Notes: generated by a model not told the origin, from the letters alone. Counted from the first letter of the stretch, positions 43,258 to 52,107 are shown. The stretch: 64,000 bases of DNA from Candidatus Freyarchaeota archaeon (GCA_030587365.1 JAUQZE010000018.1:1-64000), one strand, 5' to 3'. A program made the numbers and translations.

Positions 43258-46200
43258 ATGATACATGCTAGTAACGAGATGCAGGAATATTTTAAGACAA
43301 TAGAAAGTAACTTTGATAATTTATACAAGGTAGCAAGTGAAGCGCGTAGTAGAGGATTTGATCCTTCTATTGAACCCGAGATCTTGACTGCAAGAGATGT
43401 TGCGGCCAGAGTTGAAGGACTGATTGGGTTTAAGGGTGTCGCTAATCGTATCCGCGAGTTAAGCGCAAAAATGACTAGAGATGAAGTAGCTTTTAAGATT
43501 GCGGAAGAGATAGTCTATGGAAGATTTGGAAGTTTAAATAAAGAAGAAGAAGTTGCTGATAAAGCCATTCGTTTGGCATTAGCTTTATTGACCCAAGGGG
43601 TTACCGCAGCTCCCATTGAAGGAATAGCAGATGTTAAGATTAAAAAAAATTCTGATGATACTGAGTATCTTGCAGTTTATTTCGCAGGGCCTATAAGATC
43701 CGCTGGTGGGACTGAGCAAGCTAAAACGGTTCTTGTGGCTGATTTCGTTAGAAGACTTCTTCATTTGGATAGGTATAAACCTACAGATTTGGAAATAGAA
43801 CGCTTCGTTGAGGAGATTGATTTATATGAGCATAGAGTAGCTCATCTGCAGTATCCTTCAACCCCGGACAAGATAAGAAAGGTTATGAAAAATCTTCCCG
43901 TGGAGGTGACAGGTGAGCCTACTGATAAGATAGAAGTTTCAGGGCATAGAAATCTTCCAAGAATTGAAACAAATCAACTGAGAGGGGGGGCTATTCTCGT
44001 TCTCAATGATGGTTTAATTGGTAAGGCTTCAAAACTTAGAAAAATTGTTGATCGTATTGGATTCGAGGGATGGGAATGGTTGTCAGAATCTAAAGAGGAA
44101 AAAGAGAAGTTGGAAGTAAAGCCTAGTTCCACTTATCTTGCAGATGTTATTGCTGGCCGCCCGGTTTTTGGAGAACCGTCTGCTATTGGTGGTTTCCGGC
44201 CTAGATATGGTCGTTCTAGAAACACTGGCCTTTCAGCTGTGGGTATTAGTCCAGCTACTATGGTTATTTTAGATGAATTCTTAGTTTCTGGAACGCATAT
44301 TCGTACAGAAAGACCTGGTAAGGGGGCAATAGTTCTCCCTGTGGACAGTATTGAAGGACCTATTGTGAAGATGTTGGATGGCTCGGTGAGAAGAATTAAT
44401 ACTTTAGAAGAAGCTTTAGAAGTCGTTAATAAAGTGGAAAAGATTTTGTTTCTAGGAGATCTTCTTGTAGCTTTTGGGGAATTTCTAGAGAATAATCATC
44501 CATTAGTTCCCTCAGGTTATTGTGTGGAATGGTGGATTCAAGAACTCAGGAAAAAAATTAATGAAAAATTTGGGGAGGATATACAGCGAGCTTCTAGTTT
44601 TATGGGGGTTAACCAAGAACGTCTAAAACGTATCATTGAGGATTATTTCTATTTTGTACCTACTGCAAAAGAGGCTCTAAATATTAGTGAGTCTTTAAAC
44701 TTACCCCTTCACCCAGAATATACGTATTATTGGCATGATATACATGCAGATGAAGCTATAGAACTTAAAAAATGGTTAGAAAAAGTTGATGTAAGTGAAC
44801 AAGACAAGATTATTTCAAAAGTACCACAAAACGTAAAAGAAATTCTAGAAAGGCTTGGCGTTCCTCATAAGGTTGAAAATAATAAAATAATAATCTCTGA
44901 ACATGCACCAATTCTATTGAGATGCCTATCAAAAGGCAAGGAAGTACAAAAACTTGCACTCTATCAATTTGGAGAGGGAATGAGCGGACTTGACGTAGTG
45001 AAATCGCTAACGGATATACCTATACGAGAAAAGGCCCCAATTTATATTGGGGCCAGAATGGGCAGACCGGAAAAAGCTAAAGAAAGAAAGCTTTCTCCTC
45101 CGGTGCATGTGCTGTTCCCCGTTGGATTAGAGGGAGGGAGTACAAGAAATATAGTCAAAGCTGCAGAGAGGGGAGTAATATCTGTCGAAATTGCAAAAAG
45201 ACGATGCCAAGACTGTGAATCTGTAACCTTCAATAATTTTTGTCCTTCTTGTAAAAAGGAAACTTTAACAATGAACACCTGTTTACAGTGTGGTTTTTCT
45301 TCGGAGGCAACAGCTTGTCCTAAATGTGGGGGAAAAATGCGCCCGTACGAGGGGAGAGAAATAAACTTGAAAGAGGATTTTCAAAATGCCTTAAGGAGAC
45401 TAGGAGAAGAAAAGATCGAAGAGGTGAAGGGTGTTCAGGGATTAATAAGTGAGTCAAAAGTTCCAGAGACTCTAGAGAAGGGTATTCTCCGAGCTAAGTA
45501 TGATCTATACGTTTATAAAGATGGTACATTGAGATTTGATGCCACCGATGCTCCAATTACTCACTTTAAGCCTGGTGAGATATCGGTGCCAGTAGAGAAG
45601 CTACATGAATTAGGTTACACTCGAGATTATAAAGGCAATCCGTTAGAAAACGAAGAACAGATAATAGAGTTGAAACCCCAAGACATAATAGTCTCAGACA
45701 ATTGTGCCAATTACCTTGTCCGATTAGCTAACTTTATTGATGAGCTTCTAACTAAATATTATGTCTTACCATCATACTACCAGATAAAAAGTGTGGAGGA
45801 TCTTGTAGGGCATCTTATAGTAGGTCTCGCACCGCATACATCAGTCGGTATTGTTGGGCGTGTTATTGGTTTTACCAAAGCACCGGTTTGCTACGCTCAC
45901 CCGTACTGGCATGCTGCGAAAAGAAGAAACTGTGACGGAGACGAAGACTCGATAATGCTTGCCTTAGATCCATTATTAAACTTCTCCAGATTTTTCTTAC
46001 CTAAAAAAAGAGGGGGAATGATGGATACCCCTCTAGTTATTGCTGTGCGTTTGGACCCTCAAGAAGTTGATAGCGAGTCACACAATATGGACGTAATGGA
46101 GCAGTATCCCCTAGAATTTTACGAAAAAACTCTAAGTTATGAGGATCCGAAAAAAGTTGAGAAATCAATGGATATAATTGCACATCGACTCGACAAGCCT

Positions 46201-46683
46201 GAACAATATGAAGACTTCAAATTTACTCATCCAACAAAAAATATATTTCAAGGTCCTCCAAGATCCAGATATAAGGAGCTTGAAACCATGATGGAAAAGG
46301 TTCAGGCTCAGTTAGAGTTATCAAGCAAAATACGTGCATCAGACGTAAAGTTGGTGGCTACTAAGATAATTCAAAAGCATTTTATTCGGGACATTGCGGG
46401 TAACCTAAAAGCGTTTTCTACCCAAAGAAGCAGATGTTTAAATTGTAACAAAAAGTACAGGCGTCCACCGCTTCAGGGTAAATGCCCCTCTTGCGGAGGA
46501 AAAATTATCTTAACAGTCCACCAAGCAGGAATAGAAAAATACCTTCCCTTCGCATTAACAATTTCGGAGAAATTTGATCTGGCGCCATATTTAAAGCAGA
46601 GATTAAAACTGCTAAAGCAAAATATCGGGTTAATATTCGAGGAAGAAAAAGCTAAACAAGCAAAACTAAGCGAGTTCTTCTAA
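43258..46683 (+). CDS. polC: DNA polymerase D large subunit (DP2)
   Basis: A 1141-residue catalytic subunit of the archaeal replicative polymerase PolD. The N-terminal region (FAGPIRSAGGTEQAKTVLVA, ETNQLRGGAILVLNDGLIGK) is conserved; NCDGDEDSIMLALDPLLNFS near residue 890 holds the double-psi-barrel catalytic Asp residues. There are several zinc sites (CQDCESVTFNNFCPSCK near 650; CLNCNKKYRR...CPSCGG near 1065). The C-terminus KQAKLSEFF is a PCNA-binding PIP box. No intein is present. The ATG at 43258 is spaced properly from GGAGATG; a GTG at 43252 is less likely. The small subunit DP1 is not in the window. Confidence 0.97.
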   Translation: MIHASNEMQEYFKTIESNFDNLYKVASEARSRGFDPSIEPEILTARDVAARVEGLIGFKGVANRIRELSAKMTRDEVAFKIAEEIVYGRFGSLNKEEEVADKAIRLALALLTQGVTAAPIEGIADVKIKKNSDDTEYLAVYFAGPIRSAGGTEQAKTVLVADFVRRLLHLDRYKPTDLEIERFVEEIDLYEHRVAHLQYPSTPDKIRKVMKNLPVEVTGEPTDKIEVSGHRNLPRIETNQLRGGAILVLNDGLIGKASKLRKIVDRIGFEGWEWLSESKEEKEKLEVKPSSTYLADVIAGRPVFGEPSAIGGFRPRYGRSRNTGLSAVGISPATMVILDEFLVSGTHIRTERPGKGAIVLPVDSIEGPIVKMLDGSVRRINTLEEALEVVNKVEKILFLGDLLVAFGEFLENNHPLVPSGYCVEWWIQELRKKINEKFGEDIQRASSFMGVNQERLKRIIEDYFYFVPTAKEALNISESLNLPLHPEYTYYWHDIHADEAIELKKWLEKVDVSEQDKIISKVPQNVKEILERLGVPHKVENNKIIISEHAPILLRCLSKGKEVQKLALYQFGEGMSGLDVVKSLTDIPIREKAPIYIGARMGRPEKAKERKLSPPVHVLFPVGLEGGSTRNIVKAAERGVISVEIAKRRCQDCESVTFNNFCPSCKKETLTMNTCLQCGFSSEATACPKCGGKMRPYEGREINLKEDFQNALRRLGEEKIEEVKGVQGLISESKVPETLEKGILRAKYDLYVYKDGTLRFDATDAPITHFKPGEISVPVEKLHELGYTRDYKGNPLENEEQIIELKPQDIIVSDNCANYLVRLANFIDELLTKYYVLPSYYQIKSVEDLVGHLIVGLAPHTSVGIVGRVIGFTKAPVCYAHPYWHAAKRRNCDGDEDSIMLALDPLLNFSRFFLPKKRGGMMDTPLVIAVRLDPQEVDSESHNMDVMEQYPLEFYEKTLSYEDPKKVEKSMDIIAHRLDKPEQYEDFKFTHPTKNIFQGPPRSRYKELETMMEKVQAQLELSSKIRASDVKLVATKIIQKHFIRDIAGNLKAFSTQRSRCLNCNKKYRRPPLQGKCPSCGGKIILTVHQAGIEKYLPFALTISEKFDLAPYLKQRLKLLKQNIGLIFEEEKAKQAKLSEFF

Positions 46684-46784
46684 TGTTCCTAACTCTAATA
46701 GAACGTTTAATCCAGAAAAAATTTTAATTTTAAAATAGAAAAAATTGGATAAAATCCCCTAAAAAAATTAGTTAGAGGGTAAAA

Positions 46785-47060
46785 ATGTCGCCAATTTGGA
46801 AAAAAAAGTTACACGAGGCCAAGGCAGTTTTAAGAAAAAAGAAGAATATTACACCAGGAATAGAAACTAGAACCCTAATACTGAAGCAAATTAGGCAAAA
46901 AGCAAAAACAGTAAGCGAAATAGCAGAAGACCTGAATATGTCATACACAAGGGTACTGTTACAACTCAGAAGCATGAAAAGGGAGGGCATAGTAGATAAA
47001 ACCAACGAAAAGCCACACCAGTGGTACTTAACTGGACTCGGACAACAAGTTTTACAATGA
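46785..47060 (+). CDS. Small winged-helix DNA-binding protein
   Basis: A 91-residue protein: a basic N-terminus (WKKKLHEAKAVLRKKKN), then a wHTH (ILKQIRQKAKTVSEIAEDLN, MSYTRVLLQLRSMKREGIV) and a wing ending HQWYLTGLGQQVLQ. ArsR/MarR-like small regulators look like this. It lies 100 bp after the DP2 gene on the same strand. Target unknown. Confidence 0.75.
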   Translation: MSPIWKKKLHEAKAVLRKKKNITPGIETRTLILKQIRQKAKTVSEIAEDLNMSYTRVLLQLRSMKREGIVDKTNEKPHQWYLTGLGQQVLQ

Positions 47061-47181
47061 CTTTATACTCCCTGTTTTTTAGTCTTAAACCACGTTTGGA
47101 AAACAAATTTTAATAGTAACAAACCAAAAAATGAAAGCTAATTTAGTCTAATCTATGAAAGATTTCGTGTGAAAAAAGGAG

Positions 47182-47254
47182 TGGGCGTACGCGGATTCGA
47201 ACCGCGGATTACCGCGATGTGAGCGCGGTGTCATAACCACTGGACCATACGCCC
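47182..47254 (-). tRNA. tRNA-Val (CAC)
   Basis: The minus strand gives GGGCGTA/TACGCCC acceptor arms, a D arm with TGGTCCAGTGGTTATGACA, an anticodon stem CCGCG/CGCGG around loop CTCACAT (anticodon CAC), and a T arm CGCGG TTCGAAT CCGCG. The discriminator is A; CCA is not encoded, so it depends on the CCA enzyme encoded at 58655. No intron. Confidence 0.95.
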
Positions 47255-47665
47255 AAATTTTGTCCTCTGCATTAAAGTGTATTACAAACTCCTATTTTTT
47301 AGTTTTGCTCTTAAAAATAAAATTATCATAATCAATTTTTTAGGCGTAATCGAATATCAAACAAATATTAATTTCAATCATTATAAAAGTTATTAAAGCG
47401 CAAATATGCTAGACCATTGGAACTTAATTTAATCCACATTTTAGAAAATGTTTGCTAGTTGCGTGTTGATTATGATGTTTTCAAATTCGAATATAGTTTT
47501 TTTGAAACTGGATCAAAAGAAAGTAGAATTATTAAATTCATCAGGGACATATCAAAAAAGAAACAACCAACTGAGAAACCACAGGCTCACCAAAGAATTG
47601 AAATAAATAAATAAGTTTATATTTGGGATTAGTTTCAAAATTACTGAACTAAAGGAGGTTTTATT
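47255..47665. other. Intergenic with the eL38 promoter
   Basis: AT-rich, no gene seen apart from the promoter of eL38 at its right end. Confidence 0.5.
47616..47658 (+). promoter_or_regulatory. TATA box and ribosome binding site of eL38
   Basis: TTTATATTT at 47616-47624 is a good archaeal TATA box, followed 27 bp later by AAAGGAGG at 47651-47658, seven bases before the TTG start. This is the strongest Shine-Dalgarno in the region and settles the non-ATG start. Confidence 0.65.
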
Positions 47666-47860
47666 TTGCCGAAGGAGATAGTTGAACCCGAACAATTCAT
47701 CGAACTTTCTAAAGGTGCCATCGAATGTCGTATGAAAGTTTCGGATGATGAGGTAAAGTTTAAGCTTAGAACCAATAAATGCCTTTATACTTTAAAAGTC
47801 GATAAAAAGAAGGCTGATGAAATAAGAGGCAAAATCAAATGCAATGTAAATGAAGTTTAA
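47666..47860 (+). CDS. rpl38e: Ribosomal protein eL38
   Basis: A 64-residue protein, MPKEIVEPEQFIELSKGAIE ... EVKFKLRTNKCLYTLKVDKK KADEI, the eL38 pattern (MPKEI, FxVRxxxYLYTL, KADKL). eL38 is universal in eukaryotes and patchy in archaea, present in several TACK/Asgard lineages. It starts at a TTG after AAAGGAGG. The usual length is near 70. It stands alone, between tRNA-Val and archaemetzincin. Confidence 0.85.
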   Translation: MPKEIVEPEQFIELSKGAIECRMKVSDDEVKFKLRTNKCLYTLKVDKKKADEIRGKIKCNVNEV

Positions 47861-47878
47861 AGTATTTAGCTTAACCAT

Positions 47879-48442
47879 TTATCTATTAATTCTCCTTGTG
47901 AGGTTGATATTTTCCGTAATAAGGGGTTGACACTTCTCACAAAAACTTTTCCCTTTTCGATCAGTATCCATTATGTGATTTGAAAAATACATTACACAGC
48001 GTGGATTTGGGCAGTGCTTCAGAGAGAAGCTATGGCCTAATTCATGAACGGCTTCTTTTGTAGAGCGTTCAACAAAAATTTTTTCATTATAGGGTTGTCC
48101 GTAGAATTCAGGTCTAAGTCTGTGAGTAGATATTACACATACTTCACCGTCCATAATAGCCTGGCCGAATATGAAGTTTAGACCGTTTGTGAATAGATCC
48201 AGTGAGGTTATACCCAGAAATTTTGAGCGTTTATCAGCGACGCGCTTTCTCAAAGCCTCTAAAAAGGGTGAAGAATGATACTGTCTTCTATTAGAATCGT
48301 ACGCGCCTTTAGGTATTGGGACTGCATCCGAAATTGTGACTTGCAAAGGATGGAATATTAAGCCAAGTTCATCTTTTAACTTTTCAAGTAAATTTTTTTC
48401 TGTTTCACCGAGTGGTACTAGAACTATACGAATTTCTTCCAA
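47879..48442 (-). CDS. amzA: Archaemetzincin zinc protease
   Basis: A 187-residue metalloprotease with the archaemetzincin site: EAVHELGHSFSLKHCPNPRC at about residues 129-148 gives HExxHxxxxxHC, followed by VMYFSNHIMD and a CEKC pair, the extended zinc-binding Cys set of the family. It probably acts as an intracellular peptidase; substrate unknown. A mobile element is inserted only 8 bp upstream of its start codon (target duplication 48450-48459) and so separates it from its native promoter. Confidence 0.93.
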   Translation of the reverse strand: MEEIRIVLVPLGETEKNLLEKLKDELGLIFHPLQVTISDAVPIPKGAYDSNRRQYHSSPFLEALRKRVADKRSKFLGITSLDLFTNGLNFIFGQAIMDGEVCVISTHRLRPEFYGQPYNEKIFVERSTKEAVHELGHSFSLKHCPNPRCVMYFSNHIMDTDRKGKSFCEKCQPLITENINLTRRINR

Positions 48443-48766
48443 GGCTCTATCCTCAAGAAGCTTTGGGACAAAATTAGTAACTCTTTCTTCTTAAAGGACT
48501 TGTCCATTGCTGGGGGTTGAGTTAAAACAGCGCACCCTCTACACGTACCCCGTTCAGCATCCCACCTTTATAAACACTACTACCCCGAGAATGCGGCTAC
48601 CCACCCCAGGATGACCGCACTCACAATCCCCACTCAATAGAACTCCATACAACCCACACCTAAAAGAAGAAGCACCTCCCAGAAAAAAGACAAACACGCC
48701 CCTTGTACGTTTAAACGAAGACTTCATCCCAATTAGGCTTAAAAAAAGCGGACGACCTAAAAAAGT

Positions 48767-50023
48767 TTGACCACAGAGACGGAGAAACGTGGTGCCCAAA
48801 CAGTGCCGGAAACATTCACGGTGACCAGAACGGAGCAAATCCACCTCCAGCCCAGCAGAAGCCTTAGCCGGCTGTGCCACCATTCCAAAAACCTCTACAA
48901 CCAAGCAAACTACATCATAAGGCAAACCCTCCTCAAAACTGGAAGATGGATAAGATACGAGAAACTCGCGGGGACGCTCAAAAACTCGGAGAGCTACAAA
49001 GCCCTCCCAGCACAAACCGCCCAGCAAACCCTGAAAACACTGGACAGAAGCTGGAAAGCGTTCTTCCAAGCAACCCGGGAATGGAAGAGGAACCCGGACA
49101 AGTTCCTCGGGAGACCGAAGATGCCCGGGTACAAGGGGAAAGACGGAGAACACATCCTAATCTTCACAAACCAGCAGTGCCGAATAAAGGACGGAGAAAT
49201 AAAACTTCCCAAAAGGGTGAACCTGAAGATTAGAATTAAGACACGGCTGGACGACAAAACACCTCTCAGAGAGATCCGAATAGTGCCCAGGGGCTGGGGC
49301 TACGTCTTGGAGGTGGTTTACCACAGGACTGTGGAGCCGCCAAAACCGGACAAGGAGAGAATGGTGGGCGTGGATTTGGGTCTGAGGAACACCGTAACCA
49401 TGGTAAACAACATCGGCCTGGAGCCGATTGCTGTTAAGGGCGGTGCTCTGAAGTCCATAAACCAGTACTACAATAAGGAGAGGGCTAGGCTGCAGAGCGT
49501 CTACGATCGACAGAAGATTAAGACCGGCTCCCGGCTTCTGAGATTGACCGAGAAGAGGAACCGGAAGATAAACGACTTCTTCCACAGGCTGAGCCGCGGA
49601 ATAGTGGAGTGGTGCGTTGGACATGATGTGGGTACTATTGTGGTCGGCTATAATGGTGGTGGCTGGAAGCAGAGCCTGCGTCTCGGGCGGAGGAACAATC
49701 AGAACTTCGTCCAGATACCCTTCCAGAAGCTACTACAACAGGTCTGTTACAAGGCTGAGGAGGCGGGAATAACCGTAGTGGTGCGGGAGGAGAACCACAC
49801 ATCAAAATGCAGCTTCTTGGACCTCGAACCTCTGGAACACCGTGAGGAGTACGCTGGTAGGAGAATAAGCCGTGGATTGTTCCGGTCGAGTAAAGGAGTG
49901 GTGATCAACGCGGACGTGAACGCCGCCTACAACATCATAAGGAAGGCATTCCCGGAAGCTTTCGCGGACGGGATAGAGGGTGCAGGGCTTCACCCAGCTA
50001 GAATGGATTTAAACACGTTCTAG
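48767..50023 (+). CDS. tnpB: TnpB-family protein with displaced RuvC-II Glu
   Basis: A 418-residue OrfB/TnpB protein, GC-rich compared with native genes. RuvC-I Asp is in MVGVDLGLRNTVTM (about residue 205). The usual RuvC-II Glu position reads TIVVGYNGGGWKQ, without Glu; a Glu occurs instead in VVVREENHTSKCS (about 343), as in the TnpB subgroup with rearranged active sites. RuvC-III Asp is in VVINADVNAAYNI. The zinc finger is reduced to a single Cys plus GRRISRGLFRSS. The start is TTG 48767 or GTG 48803. Stop codon and last codons overlap the 3' hairpins. I infer it is active through the alternative Glu, but this is untested. Confidence 0.85.
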   Translation: MTTETEKRGAQTVPETFTVTRTEQIHLQPSRSLSRLCHHSKNLYNQANYIIRQTLLKTGRWIRYEKLAGTLKNSESYKALPAQTAQQTLKTLDRSWKAFFQATREWKRNPDKFLGRPKMPGYKGKDGEHILIFTNQQCRIKDGEIKLPKRVNLKIRIKTRLDDKTPLREIRIVPRGWGYVLEVVYHRTVEPPKPDKERMVGVDLGLRNTVTMVNNIGLEPIAVKGGALKSINQYYNKERARLQSVYDRQKIKTGSRLLRLTEKRNRKINDFFHRLSRGIVEWCVGHDVGTIVVGYNGGGWKQSLRLGRRNNQNFVQIPFQKLLQQVCYKAEEAGITVVVREENHTSKCSFLDLEPLEHREEYAGRRISRGLFRSSKGVVINADVNAAYNIIRKAFPEAFADGIEGAGLHPARMDLNTF

Positions 50024-50066
50024 CGAAGGGGCTTATGAAGGAAGAGAAACTAATTTTGTCCCAAAG
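49928..50066 (+). ncRNA. Predicted omega RNA scaffold running into the right terminal repeat
   Basis: Three nested-in-order hairpins overlap the end of tnpB: TCCCG/CGGGA (49948-49973 region), GGGTG/CACCC (about 49977-49995) and GCTAGAA/TTCTAGC (49997-50003 with 50018-50024). The sequence then reads GAAGGGGCTTATGAA, comparable with the scaffold end of the IS605-type TnpB at 6810-6823 (AAGGGGTAGTTCAC). What follows, at the guide position, is the 30-bp terminal inverted repeat. Structure is seen by base pairing; expression is inferred. Confidence 0.5.
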
Positions 50067-50078
50067 CCTCCTCAAGAA

Positions 50079-50319
50079 TATGTAGAATAATGAATAAAAA
50101 TCAGTAATTTAACTATTTAGTATCAAGTTAAACATTTCCCAGTGAAATAAATCGAATGGTGGAAGTAAAAAGATATTCGCTGTTTTTCCCAATTTTTGAA
50201 CCAGTACATAAAATATACTATAAATTTGCTAAAACCAATAATTTTGGTTTGTTTCACAAAATTTTATTAAAAAGATACACTACTATCTTTTTAATCATAA
50301 ATGGAACGGGGTTTCGATA
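50079..50319. other. Leader region of the PRC-barrel gene
   Basis: AT-rich DNA between the mobile element and the PRC-barrel gene, containing the two hairpins listed separately. A 68-residue frame at 50156-50362 overlaps the PRC-barrel start and is rejected. Confidence 0.5.
50232..50294 (+). promoter_or_regulatory. Two consecutive perfect inverted repeats upstream of the PRC-barrel gene
   Basis: AAACCAA (50232-50238) pairs with TTGGTTT (50244-50250), and TTAAAAAGATA (50267-50277) pairs perfectly over 11 bp with TATCTTTTTAA (50284-50294) around a 6-base loop. They end 25 bp before the TTG start at 50320. They may be operator half-sites for a dimeric regulator, or hairpins in the leader RNA. 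Confidence 0.5.
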
Positions 50320-50616
50320 TTGTCTAAAGAGCTTCTGCACAGTATTGTCAACAGAGAGATAGTAAATGAATTTGGAAGGAAAGTTGGACAGGTAGTGGAT
50401 TTAGTCATCGATAAGAAAAGTGGTAGAATACTGGCCGTTATAGCGAAGATAGGTAAATCCGAGGAACTCCTTCATAAACTAACAAAAGATGAGAGGGGGA
50501 ATATCTATATTCCGATATCGGTAATCTCGATTGTTAAAAACTCATTTCAGATCGATGAGAAAAAACTGAGATTAATTATTTTAAAAAGAAAGACAGCGCA
50601 AAAACAAGAATTCTGA
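50320..50616 (+). CDS. PRC-barrel domain protein
   Basis: A 98-residue single PRC-barrel: VNREIVNEFGRKVGQVVDLV then IDKKSGRILAVIAKIGKSEE and YIPISVISIVKNSFQIDEKK. Such small proteins are common in archaea and are thought to bind RNA or cell-division partners (CdpB-like proteins in some lineages); the sequence does not say which. It starts at a TTG and is preceded by two inverted repeats. Confidence 0.83.
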   Translation: MSKELLHSIVNREIVNEFGRKVGQVVDLVIDKKSGRILAVIAKIGKSEELLHKLTKDERGNIYIPISVISIVKNSFQIDEKKLRLIILKRKTAQKQEF

Positions 50617-50701
50617 AAAGTACCATGCTATGTTTTCGAATTCCACCATTAAAAACTTTTTTTCGTGGAGAATAAATACTATCCTATAAGAATTTTAATA
50701 G

Positions 50702-52099
50702 ATGGCTATGATTGTACAAGGAAAACCAAAGTATAAATCCGCAGCAGAAAAAGAATACAAAGCAAGAAGAGCGAGGAAGGAGAAAGACCCAGTTAATGTG
50801 ACTATAGAAAAATTTTCGAAACTTATACCTATAATAAATGAACCGCAAATATTTGAAAACTACAAAACAGTCTTAAATCAACTGACCGCTTTCGATGGTG
50901 TATTAGAAAAACAATTTTTAAATTATATGCAAGAGGAGCTGAAAACAGCCAAGTTGAATGAATTACACATAGAAGCGGACAGATTTTTTGAGATCTTTAA
51001 AAATGTGCTTCAGAGCTTTACTATAAGACTAAAATCGAGCGATGTTAAAATACTTGAAGCAATTAATCTAAATCCTCTAATAACACTAGAAGGCATCTGC
51101 TCCATCACTAAACTAAGCTGGGGCACAGTTCAAAAAAGATACAACCAACTCACAAGCGGAGAGGTCTACAAAACAGTAGCAGTTCCAAACTATGAGAAGT
51201 TGGAACTTGTACCATTGATAGTGATTACCTCAGACAGTGAAAGAGAAATTTGTAGCCAGTATTTAACATCGTCTCAGAAAAATAATGGATGGTATGACAC
51301 TACAAGACTATGGGAAATGCTATTACCAAAATCAAACTTGAAAGAAGGAGAAAAAATAATTGCCAGACACCTGCAGAATCAGCAGATATTTGAAGAATCA
51401 TTTGTAACCAATAATCTAAACTTCACTTATTATGATCAGGGTAGTAAGAGTTGGAATATAAACTGGTCCCACTGGGAGCTACAATTAGAAGAACAAGAAA
51501 AAATAAGCCTACCAATTGAAGGACACGAGAGTGTCCCAAAAAATAGAAAAATTAAAAAAATAGATTTGAAAATTCTATCCCGCTTGACAGAAAACCTCAG
51601 AAAGGAACAAAGAGATATCGCAAAGACTTTGAACACTAGTGAATCAAAGGTTTCATTATGCAAAAAAATTTTATTCAACGAAAAATACTTCACTCCAATC
51701 GCCCAACTCACAGAAAGAACCGGACTAAACGAAAACCTACTTATTATACTCAAGGAAAAGATCCAAGAAATTCCTGTTGCCTTCTTGGAACTCCCACAAA
51801 CCACGGTTTATGAACTAACCGACTATAACAAAAAAACAAAACAAGCTGTGATTCAAACCAAACTTCCCTCAGGATCGAAAACAAGAATTGAAAAAATACT
51901 TGAAAAAAAATACCAAGACGTCCAATTCTCAAATTATACAATCCAAATAAAAAGCTTCCCAGAAAGCATCACAGAAATGTTCAACGACAAAATCCAGAAA
52001 TGGATGTGGAACCCACTAACCCTCAAAATCTATCAAAAATTCACCGAAATTCCAGAACGTGAAAATAATAACGAACAAATCCAAATTCTTAAAAAATAA
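50702..52099 (+). CDS. Large protein with two Lrp-like winged-helix segments
   Basis: A 465-residue protein of unknown family. The N-terminus is very basic (KYKSAAEKEYKARRARKEK). One HTH-like region is SSDVKILEAINLNPLITLEG with GTVQKRYNQLTSGEVYKT (about residues 113-160); a second is KIDLKILSRLTENLRKEQRD with IAKTLNTSESKVSLCKKILF (about 280-325). Each is followed by a strand-rich stretch, so a tandem Lrp/AsnC-like layout is possible. It follows the PRC-barrel gene on the same strand. An element is inserted 9 bp after its stop codon. Confidence 0.6.
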   Translation: MAMIVQGKPKYKSAAEKEYKARRARKEKDPVNVTIEKFSKLIPIINEPQIFENYKTVLNQLTAFDGVLEKQFLNYMQEELKTAKLNELHIEADRFFEIFKNVLQSFTIRLKSSDVKILEAINLNPLITLEGICSITKLSWGTVQKRYNQLTSGEVYKTVAVPNYEKLELVPLIVITSDSEREICSQYLTSSQKNNGWYDTTRLWEMLLPKSNLKEGEKIIARHLQNQQIFEESFVTNNLNFTYYDQGSKSWNINWSHWELQLEEQEKISLPIEGHESVPKNRKIKKIDLKILSRLTENLRKEQRDIAKTLNTSESKVSLCKKILFNEKYFTPIAQLTERTGLNENLLIILKEKIQEIPVAFLELPQTTVYELTDYNKKTKQAVIQTKLPSGSKTRIEKILEKKYQDVQFSNYTIQIKSFPESITEMFNDKIQKWMWNPLTLKIYQKFTEIPERENNNEQIQILKK

Positions 52100-52107
52100 A
52101 ACGCTTA

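Larger units (their letters stand above)
48450..50078 (+). mobile_element. TnpB transposon with terminal inverted repeats and 10-bp target duplications
   Basis: A 1609-bp element (48460-50068). The left end CTTTGGGACAAAATTAGT (48461-48478) continues to 48490, and its reverse complement ends at 50066: 27 of 30 positions match. It is flanked by the perfect 10-bp repeat TCCTCAAGAA (48450-48459 and 50069-50078). One gene, tnpB, lies inside after a 300-bp leader without ORFs; no DDE transposase or tnpA is present. IS605 elements have no such repeats or duplications, so movement by a DDE-type transposase acting in trans is inferred. Related copies are at 8534-8959, 52108-52586 and 63533 onward. Confidence 0.88.

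Noticed and set aside
48554..49153. 199-residue frame antisense to the TIR-type tnpB
   Set aside because: Mirror of GC-rich tnpB codons and leader; no family resemblance.
48767..50023. Calling the TIR-type TnpB catalytically dead because the usual RuvC-II Glu is absent
   Set aside because: A TnpB subgroup is known with a relocated Glu, and this protein has Glu residues in the matching segment REENHTSKCS.
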